Assembly: GCA_047967505.1 (NCBI GenBank)
Contig: CM106539.1
Direction: 5' to 3' (one strand)
Source: Dipteris shenzhenensis
Lineage: Eukaryota > Polypodiophyta > Polypodiopsida > Gleicheniales
DNA: 64,000 bases
The notes under the pieces are model-generated. The model saw only the letters and a program-made list of their open reading frames with translations. It was not told the origin of the DNA and searched no databases. This document shows positions 23,885 to 33,000 of the stretch, piece by piece. Positions within the stretch are counted from its first letter, which is position 1. Every line of letters begins with the position of its first letter. A program made the position numbers and the translations under genes.

Positions 23885-24220
23885 ACAGCCAAACAGCTTC
23901 GCCGCCAGACTCATACTCTCTTGCTCTGTATTTTATGTGAACAAACATTTGGAGCAAAAAAGGGGTAAGAAGAGGTTAGTCATAAATTATAAACCTCTCA
24001 ATAAGTGTCTCATTCCAATTTCTTACCCTCTGCCCAATAAGGAATATTTAAGGAATACAGCCAAACAGCTTCGCCGCCAGACTCATACTCTCTCGCTGCA
24101 TTTTATGTGAACAAACATTCGGAGCAAAAAAGGGGTAAGAAGAGGTTAGTCATAAATTATAAACCTCTCAATAAGTGTCTCATTCCAATTTCTCACCCTC
24201 TGCCCAATAAGGAATATTTA
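23885..24220 (+). repeat. Tandem duplication, two copies of about 172 bp
   Basis: The stretch from ACAGCCAAACAGCTTCG through the RT N-terminus to GGAATATTTA occurs at 23,885 and again at 24,057. Both copies carry almost the same linker-to-RT deletion (endings TTGCTCTG and TCGCTG), so the deletion preceded the duplication. The result is an out-of-frame repeat. Confidence 0.85.
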
Positions 24221-24411
24221 ATGCAACAGATCAGCGGAGCCACGATATTTTCTAAGTTAGATCTTAAAGCTGGCTTCTGGCAGATAGGCCTCTTGCCTGA
24301 GGACCAGTACAAAACTGGGTTTGTGGTCCCCCAAGGCTTTTATGAATGGACAGTGCTTCCCTTTGGCCTGAAAACTGCACCAGTGGACTTCCAGCGCTAC
24401 ATGGATTCAAT

Positions 24412-24416
24412 CTTTG
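24412..24416 (+). repeat. Target-site duplication, left copy (CTTTG)
   Basis: CTTTG directly precedes the left LTR and is repeated at 35,761-35,765. Uninterrupted viral copies have CTTTG once at this RT position, which confirms the exact insertion point. Confidence 0.95.
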
Positions 24417-24895
24417 TGTTAGCCCTCTCTACTCTGAAGACTAACTCGAAACGCACTACTGCGACAGATTTACATGCGTAATCGAACTTCAGAACTGCGT
24501 ATGAAAATTCATAGAGTAGAACAGTGATCGACAGAATCATTCATGATAAAACAATAAGATAGATGCAATAGAATATCTGTATTACACTTCTCCGAGCAGT
24601 ACAACACCGTACTCTCTGATACATAACAATGTTCCTCTTCTGATCACACTGATCCTTGCTCCAATCCTCATCAATGAGCCCCCTGAATGATCGCTCTCTT
24701 CTCTTTTATCTAACCGGCACACATAACTCCTTCACGGTTGCCGTGACGGTTGCCGTGCCTCGTCAGTTCTCCGCCTGGTCCTAGAACTTCCGTCTTTTCA
24801 TATCTCACTATAAACTAGATACAACGTATTAATGATAATAATCTAAGGACTCCCCCCCTAGTTCCTCTTTGCTGTTGCTGCTTTTGCCCTTAACA
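24417..24895 (-). repeat. 3' LTR of the Ty3 element
   Basis: 479 bp, identical in length to the 35,282-35,760 LTR. Differences seen: two adjacent sites near 24,488, one near 24,662 and one in the C-rich tract near 24,853. It contains a 12-bp tandem repeat of the type GACGGTTGCCGT. No clean polypurine tract is visible in the internal sequence next to it. Confidence 0.95.
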
Positions 24896-24952
24896 CTTGG
24901 CACTCCCGGTGAATCGGATTCCGGATCCGCATCCGAACCCACCGGTTCTCCG

Positions 24953-25518
24953 CTACGGTTCATCCTCGACGTCGCCACCGTCATCGTCCGCCACCGCCGC
25001 TGCTGCCGCTGCCGCCGCCGGAACTGCTGGAGCCGCCGGCGCCGGTACTTGTACTGCCGGAGCCGCTTGCGCCGGTCGAAGTAAAGGTAGCTGCTGCGGG
25101 TTGAGAGCATGGGCATCCACAAAAATTTGGAGCTGTCCATAGAAAGGTGGTGCCGCCGCCCCCGCCTGCTGAGCTACTGCCGCCATCCGATGAATATAGC
25201 GGCATGCTGTCCGCAGGTCGACCAACAGAGCTGCTCTCTCAACATGACTCGTTCTCCGCAGCTGTTGTAGCTCCTCTTCATGTAGTCGGGTCTTCTCAGA
25301 TAGAGCGAGTTCGAGATCGGTTACCCGCATAGTGCGATCTGCTTTCTTCGCCACACCATCCAGTCGTTTCATTACCCGCCCCAATTCCTTGGTTTGGGCA
25401 CCTGTTGATTGTTCTGCCGTAGTAGCGCTGAGCTTCAGCAAATCGGCCATGAGGCTCTTCACCTCAACTTCATGTTGATGGTGCTCTTCTTTCCGGGCGA
25501 GCTTGAGTGCCAACAGCT
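24953..25518 (-). pseudogene. C-terminal tail of the Ty3 3' ORF (coiled coil, Ala/Pro-rich end)
   Basis: About 190 codons: a helical, charged part (LARKEEHHQHEVEVKSLMADLLKL, then LALSEKTRLHEEELQQLRRT) typical of a coiled coil, and an Ala/Pro-rich tail ending ...GGDVEDEP. The first part (25,334-25,518) repeats 27,008-27,194; the rest occurs only here. It is the natural C-terminus of the 3' ORF that the long upstream frame lacks. At 25,518 it is joined to the post-integrase spacer by a deletion of about 1.9 kb. Function unknown. Confidence 0.7.
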
Positions 25519-26060
25519 GGAAAACAAAGAGTCGGAAATAAGCCCCCTTTTGCTTCCAAATTGCCTTTTGGATGCCCTGGTGAACTCCTTGTTTGCATGC
25601 AACGATCAAGTGTCCCATCATCCTGATAAAAGCCCCACTTCGAAGATTCAGTAGATTGCATGGCGGCGTCCTCGCTTCGCAACACGAAGCTTTGCTCCCA
25701 CCGTTTCTCGGAATAAAGTGAGTGATACCACACGTGCGTACTAATAGCCCCCATCATCGGTTTCTCCACCGAAATGGCTACAAATGCATTTGAAATGATC
25801 TTCACAGGTGGTATCTCCGGAAATGGGTAAGGTGGCATGGGCCCTGTATATGGTCGGAGACGAAATCCATTTACCGGCTTCTGCAACAGCTCCCCCTGTA
25901 GTGTTCCTAATCGGAATGTGCCGTCACCATAACGCTCCACCACCCAATACGGACCTCCCCATCGTAACTTCAGCTTACCCGGATGCGGACCCATCCGAGT
26001 GTTAAACAATATCACGGCATCTCTTCGTTTGAAGGTCTTCTTCTTTGAATGACGGTCCAC
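25519..26060 (-). pseudogene. Duplicated integrase C-terminus and post-pol spacer
   Basis: This repeats 29,114-29,655: the integrase C-terminal domain (KLKLRWGGPYWVVERYGDGT, NGFRLRPYTGP) and the spacer that follows. A TAG in place of a Trp codon just right of 26,060 cuts it from the integrase core. At 25,518 it changes frame into the coiled-coil tail. Confidence 0.85.
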
Positions 26061-27007
26061 CTAGACCTTCCGTCTGTCCTGGAATACCTGTGCAAGATAC
26101 GCACTGTTGAACCGCTCCTCACCCAGCCGATCCAGCTGTTCAATCCTCCGGTCTACGGACTCGTCCCAGCCCAATTTCTCTGCCGCTGCAATCCGCAGAC
26201 TCGGTACTAGGAATTCCATGGGGACCACTGCTTCAACTCCGTAAACCAACTTGAATGGCGTGAACCCCGTCGCAACCTTATAGGAAGTCCGGAACGCCCA
26301 TAATGCGGAGTAAAGTTTTTCATCCCAATCTGTCCGATTTTCATTGACCAGCTTTTTCAGAATGACTAGCAACACCTTATTCGAGGACTCCGCCTGTCCG
26401 TTTGCCTGAGGGTAATACACTGTGGACTTCTTATGAATGATTAGGTGCCGGGTAACTAGTTCCCGTAACACCGCATTAAGGAAATGCCCACCTTGATCCG
26501 TGACGAGCTCAACCGGACATCCGTACCGTGTCATAATGGCTTCATAAAGGAATCTGGCCACAGCCTTTGCCGAATTATCCTTCAGTGCTCTGGCCTCCAC
26601 CCATTTGGTACAGTAATCCATCGCCACCAGGATATACCGGTTACCTGTCCTCCGCGCCGGCGGCGAAAACGGACCTACAAAGTCCAGCCCCCACTTCATG
26701 AACGGTTCGAGGGCCAGTATGGGATTATGCGGCATCCGGTCCCGACCTGATGGCTGGCCCAACCTCTGGCACACATCGCATCTTTTGACGAACCTATGCG
26801 CATCCCCCATTAATGTTGGCCACCACAGACCTCCTTGGAGTACCTTCCGTCCGGTTACTTCTCCTGCGAAGTGTCCACCGCTGATTCCTTGGTGAGCCTC
26901 TTCCAGGATGACCTCCTGCTCATGTGGGTACACACACCGTCGCAACACACCATCTAGCCCCTGCTTATACAATTGGTCAGCAATGATCCGGAAGTCTCTG
27001 CTCTTGA
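26061..27007 (-). pseudogene. Second integrase copy (duplicated DD35E core)
   Basis: A near-identical repeat of the integrase at 29,656-30,602, offset by exactly 3,595 bp. It carries the HHCC zinc-binding region (HFAGEV...CDVCQRLG) and the three acidic residues in LDFVGPF, VTDQGG (Asp codon 26,496-26,498) and GQAESSN. It lacks a start of its own and follows the coiled-coil ORF at a joint near 27,008. A nonsense codon ends it before the C-terminal domain. Confidence 0.9.
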
Positions 27008-30000
27008 GTGCGATCTGCTTTCTTCGCCACACCATCCAGTCGTTTCATTACCCGCCCCAATTCCTTGGTTTGGGCACCTGTTGATTGTTCTGCCGTAGTA
27101 GCTCTGATCTTCAGCAGATCTGCCATGAGGCTCTTCACCTCAACTTCATGTTGATGGTGCTCTTCTTTCCGGGCGAGCTTGAGTGCCAACAGCTGAGATC
27201 TGGCATCGTCACACTGCTGTTGCACCACCGCGACGTGTTCTTTCAACTGCAAAAAGTGCCTTGCGTCAAAGAATTCCCCGTCCGCTGGCTCCGGAAAAGC
27301 TGCCACAAAAGCGGCTGCTGCGTCCGCTTGGGGTCGTGGCTTCATTGCGGGAACCTGTGCGATCTCGGGTCTTTTTCCTCTGGCCTTCGCTCTTCGGAGG
27401 GCTTCTTCCAGTTCGGCGATCCGTTTGACATAGCCTTCGGAAGAATCCACCGGTCTCGCCGCTGTCTGCTTCCCGAGAGTATTTGCCGATGTAGAACTTC
27501 CACCCTCCGGTTGTGCCGCAGTTTCCGTCACCGGTACTGGTGGTAAAAATGCTGTTCCTGCGCCCCCTCCCGCCAGATCATCCTCATCCCTCCGGGCCAA
27601 CCGTCGATCGAGAGGCCTGCAAGCCCGCTCCAGCTCTACTCGCAATTGACGTTGATGATCAAGAAAAATACCCTGCATCTCTGCGACGAAGGCTTCCGAT
27701 AAATCCAACAAAAGTGCCTCGTCCAGCATGCGTGTAGAGCTAGAGGGTTGCCGGTACCCCATCACTTCCGCTTCCAACAACTGCGCCCTGGCGGTCGCAG
27801 TTGTAGCCTTCTCCGTCAATTGTTCCGTCAGCCGCAGGTGTTCTTGAGTTTGGGCGACAATCGCCGTCCTTGCTTCCTCCATATCCTGCTGTCGCCGTGC
27901 ATCCATCTGTTGGAATTGTAACAACTGCTCCTGCAGCTGTTGATTGCGTTCGAGCAGCCTGGCATTTTCCTGGCGCAACCTCGCCTCATTCTCCTCCAGC
28001 TGCCCCTTCTGAAAACATTGGAGCAAGCGCTCCGCCAACCGTCGTGCCGTGACCAGATCATATGTCTCCACCGGCGGAGATAGCTGCAGCTCACCACTCC
28101 CCCTTGGGACTACACGGGTTTCCTCCTGGCATGCCTGTCTCCCCGAACTGTCCTCCCGAGTGTGGACTGAGCTTTCCCCTTGCAAGGCCTCAGCGTCCGG
28201 GCGGGTTTTCTTCAACATTGCTCCTTCCGGCACAAGAGCCAACTTTCTTTTCAATAAACTGGCCATGCGGCTCGATGTTGCTGAGACCGCGGGCCTACTC
28301 CTCTGGCTGCCCTGTGGAACTTCTGCCGGAACTACCACCGCAGGTACTATCGCCGTAACCTCCACCGCAGGTACTACCGGAGTCACCTGGTTCCTTGGCA
28401 TCAGAGCTCCCTCCGTTGTTGATCTTGCTGGTTCCACCTCCTTGGACTCCTTGTCCGAAGCATTGTCTGTGGACTCCTCCACCTCCACATACGACCCTGG
28501 GACTACTGGTTCCGCATCTGGTCCGAACAAAAGAAATAAGACTTGCCCCATCCGGGATGTTGCCGTTGGCTTCAAGAGCTTCTTGGCCACCTCCAGAATT
28601 CTGTCCGCCATCAGCTTCGCCCAGGGAACCGGTTTCCCTTGCTCCGCCCTCTGGAAATAAGTAAACTGGGCCTGTCCCAGTAGCTCTGCTTTCACCTTCT
28701 GCCAGAGTGCCTTCGCAATAAACTTATAGCATGTCTTCTGCGAAGCATCCAGCTTCTTCATGTTGTACTCCCCCTTGCAACCTGCGCCGAGAGCTGCCTC
28801 CATGGCACTGCTGGTAAGCTTCGTGACGTTGCATGGACCATCCACCGGCAAGTGCAACCGGGCCGCTACCAGCTCCTTGCACAAGGTGAAAGTCTTTCCA
28901 TACACCACGACCTTGCGCCCGCGTGCAAGCTGCGCCAAGATATCTTGCGCCAATGGATGAACTGGTGTCGTAGCCCATGGCAAACCCGCGAACTCCACCA
29001 GACGAGCTCGTGTCAGCCAAGACTGCACAGCCTCATCCCCAACAGGTAACGGATTGATCAGATGGAAGACCACCATAGCGGCGAGAAGCTGGGATGCGAG
29101 GGAGAAGAGTTCTGGAAAACAAAGAGTCGGAAATAAGCCCCCTTTTGCTTCCAAATTGCCTTTTGGATGCCCTGGTGAACTCCTTGTTTGAATGCAACGA
29201 TCAAGTGTCCCATCATCCTGATAAAAGCCCCACTTCGAAGATTCAGTAGATTGCATGGCGGCGTCCTCGCTCCGCAACACGAAGCTTTGCTCCCACCGTT
29301 TCTCGGAATAAAGTGAGTGATACCACACGTGCGTACTAATAGCCCCCATCATCGGTTTCTCCACCGAAATGGCTACAAATGCATTTGAAATGATCTTCTC
29401 AGGTGGTATCTCCGGAAATGGGTAAGGTGGCATGGGCCCTGTATATGGTCGGAGACGAAATCCATTTACCGGCTTCTGCAACAGCTCCCCCTGTAGTGTT
29501 CCTAATCGGAACGTGCCGTCACCATAACGCTCCACCACCCAATACGGACCTCCCCACCGTAACTTCAGCTTACCCGGATGCGGACCCATCCGAGTGTTAA
29601 ACAATATCACGGCATCTCTCCGTTTGAAGGTCTTCTTCTTTGAATGACGGTCCACCCAGACCTTCCGTCTGTCCTGGACTACCTGTGCAAGATACGCACT
29701 GTTGAACCGCTCCTCACCCAGCCGATCCAGCTGTTCAATCCTCCGGTCTACGGACTCGTCCCAGCCCAATTTCTCTGCCGCTGCAATCCGCAGACTCGGT
29801 ACTAGGAATTCCATGGGGACCACTGCTTCAACTCCGTAAACCAACTTGAATGGCGTGAACCCCGTCGCAACCTTATAGGAAGTCCGGAACGCCCATAATG
29901 CGGAGTAAAGTTTTTCATCCCAATCTGTCCGATTTTCATTGACCAGCTTTTTCAGAATGACTAGCAACACCTTATTCGAGGACTCCGCCTGTCCGTTTGC

Positions 30001-33000
30001 CTGAGGGTAATACACTGTGGACTTCTTATGAATGATTAGGTGCCGGGTAACTAGTTCCCGTAACACCGCATTAAGGAAATGCCCACCTTGATCCGTGACG
30101 AGCTCAACCGGACATCCGTACCGTGTCATAATGGCTTCATAAAGGAATCTGGCCACAGCCTTTGCCGAATTATCCTTCAGTGCTCTGGCCTCCACCCATT
30201 TGGTACAGTAATCCGTCGCCACCAGGATATACCGGTTACCTGTCCTCCGCACCGGCGGCGAAAACGGACCTACAAAGTCCAGCCCCCACTTCATGAACGG
30301 TTCGAGGGCCAGTATGGGATTATGCGGCATCCGGTCCCGACCTGATGGCTGGCCCAACCTCTGGCACACATCGCATCTTTTGACGAACCTATGCGCATCC
30401 CCCATTAATGTTGGCCACCACAGACCTCCTTGGAGTACCTTCCGTCCGGTTACTTCTCCTGCGAAGTGTCCACCGCTGATTCCTTGGTGAGCCTCTTCCA
30501 GGATGACCTCCTGCTCATGTGGGTACACACACTGTCGCAACACACCATCTAGCCCCTGCTTATACAATTGGTCAGCAATGATCCGGAAGTCTCTGCTCTT
30601 GAGCGCGAGCCGTTTCCGCTGGTCTCGCGACATTCCGTCGCGCATCTGGCCCGTGTCGACAAAGTGAAACATGTCGTCGTACCACGTCTTTGGAGCTGCC
30701 GGTACCACCGCCTCCAGTTCGAACAGCTGGGCATCCGAAAAATCGTCTTCCACACCCATCGGGTCTTCGCCAGATTCCAACCGCGAAAGGTAATCCGCTA
30801 CGGCATGTGTACTTCCTGGTCGATGGACCACCGTGAAGTCGAACTCCTGTAAAAGCAGCATCCACCGGGCCAACTTTCCAGTGAGCTCGGGCTTGTGTAC
30901 CAAATACAACAAGGCGGAATGATCCACATGAAACGTGAACCGATTCCCCAACAGGTAGTGACGAAACTTTGTTACGGAATAAATCATCCCTAATGCTTCC
31001 CGCTCCGTCGTAGAGTAATTTTGTTCGGCTTTTGACAACCTGCGACTTGCATAATACACCGGTCGGAACCACTTGCTTGTCGCTTCCTGCATGAGGACAC
31101 TGCCAATAGCCACGTCCGAGGCATCCACGAAGACATGAAACATCTTCGTCCAATCTGGCGGCTGAACCACCGGTGCTGTCGCCAACATCAGTTTGAGCCG
31201 TCGAAAAGCTAAGTCACAAGCAGGAGACCAGACTACCGGTACTTTGTTGAGTTGGTCATACAATGGTGTCGCCACATCCGCCAGATACCGCAGCATTCGG
31301 CTGTGCCATTTAACCTGCCCTAGGAATCTCCCGAGCTGCTTACCGTTGCCAGGAACCTTGGCCTGCCGAATCGCTTCGACCTTCGCCGGATCTACCGCAA
31401 TGCCTTCCGCCGAGATAATGCAACCCAGCAGCATACCGCTGCCCACGGCGAATGCACATTTCATAGGGTTCAGACACAACCGTGCCTCCCTACACCGGGT
31501 TAAGCATTTCTTCAGATGCTCAAGGTGCTGCTCGCGACTCCCGAAAACACTGAAATCGTCCAGAAATACCTGCATAAAGATTAGTAAATAATCATCAAGT
31601 ATTTCTTGGACCATGCGTTGAAATGTTGCCGGAGCATTCTTTAGCCCAAATGCCATCACCAGGAAAACAAATGCTCCCCACTCCGTGATGAAGTCTGTTT
31701 TCTCTCGATCTTCTGGTGCCATCTGCACTTGGTTATACCCACTGAAGCCATCCAGAAAAGAATACATCTCGTGACCTGCCACTGTATCCAGCATAGTATC
31801 ATTAAACGGCAAGGGAAACGGATCCGTGATTGTCGCCGCGTTAAGCTTTCTGTAGTCAACACAGACCCGCAACTTCAAATTCTTTTTCGGAACAATCACT
31901 ATTGGCGAAAGCCACGTTGCACGGTCAACCGGATAGATAAACCCGACCTTTAGCAACCTGTCCAGCTCCTCCTTCACCCTCTGGGCATAGTTCGGGTTCA
32001 TTCTATACCGTTGTTGCCGAACCGGTATCGCATCCTTCTGCAGATTGATCCTGTGCTGATAGAATTTGGGATCGATGCCGAGCAAATCTGTGTAGTCCCA
32101 GGCGAACACGTCTTTGAAGGATTTCAGCAATGTCTCCAATTTTCCCCGAAATCCTTTATCGAGCTTCGCACTGACACGGACGTTCTTTGGCTCCTCCTCC
32201 GTCCCGAGGTTAAGATCCAGTAGCTCGTCTTCTTTGACCCTCCGCGAGCGACGGAGTTCCTGCACGAAAACTCTTTCCGCCTCCGCCACTCCCGCTTCGT
32301 CCGGCATGTCTCCTGTGCCTTCCGGTAGACTCCCTTCGACTGGTTCTTTCGTGGAACTGGATGACTCTTGCGTAGCCGAGGGAATCTGATGCTGATATTG
32401 CTTTAAAACGGCAACCACATCGACCTCGAACAAGCTTACCAGCTCCGTATTCCTACTGAAGTAGTCATCCTCCTCTTCGACCCCCATTCCGTCCATCATA
32501 TGGATACCTTCCGCCATCGTCGGTCGGAATGGTGTCCTCAGCCCTTGTTTGGTATGTACCAAGAGCTTCAGCTTCTTTTTTCCTTTCCGAATGGTGATGC
32601 GGTCTGATTGCCAGTCTTGTTTCACACGGGCCTGCCGCAACCACGGTCTGCCGAGCAATAACGGGTATGACCCGCTAATATCCTCCATCCGGAGAATCAC
32701 CGCAGCGATTTCGAACTTCACGCCGCAAACCTCCATTTTCAATCCACGGAGCAATCCTAACGGCTGCACTCTCCGTTGGTCTGCCATCCGAACGGCGAAG
32801 GGTGCTGATTCCCATTTTGTGATACCCAATGGCACCAGCATTTGTTCGGACAGGATGTTGACCCCAGACCCTCCGTCCAGCAACACCCCTCCCACACGGC
32901 TATTCTCCAGTGTTACGGAAATTACCTGGACCGCTTCGTCAAAAACAGGAGGCTGTACTTCCGCTTCAGGCTTTGCAGATCCGTCTGACGACACTTCCAT

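Larger units (their letters stand above)
23695..24416 (+). pseudogene. Protease-RT linker and RT N-half (variant B), interrupted by Ty3 insertion
   Basis: It begins at ACCTTATGAGGAGGATC, the purine-rich tract between protease and RT, and runs into the RT fingers/palm up to MDSIF. An internal deletion joins the linker directly to FYVNKH near 23,928, and a 172-bp tandem duplication follows. The reading frame is open from 24,107. At 24,416 the sequence is split by the LTR element, and it resumes at 35,766 with APYHAFCLVYIDD. Confidence 0.88.

Noticed and set aside
24417-24895. Possible solo LTR
   Set aside because: A matching LTR at 35,282 and the shared CTTTG duplication show that it belongs to a full element.
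27008-29076. Envelope-like gene in the Ty3 element
   Set aside because: No signal peptide, membrane anchor or cleavage site is visible; the region is coiled coil and low complexity.
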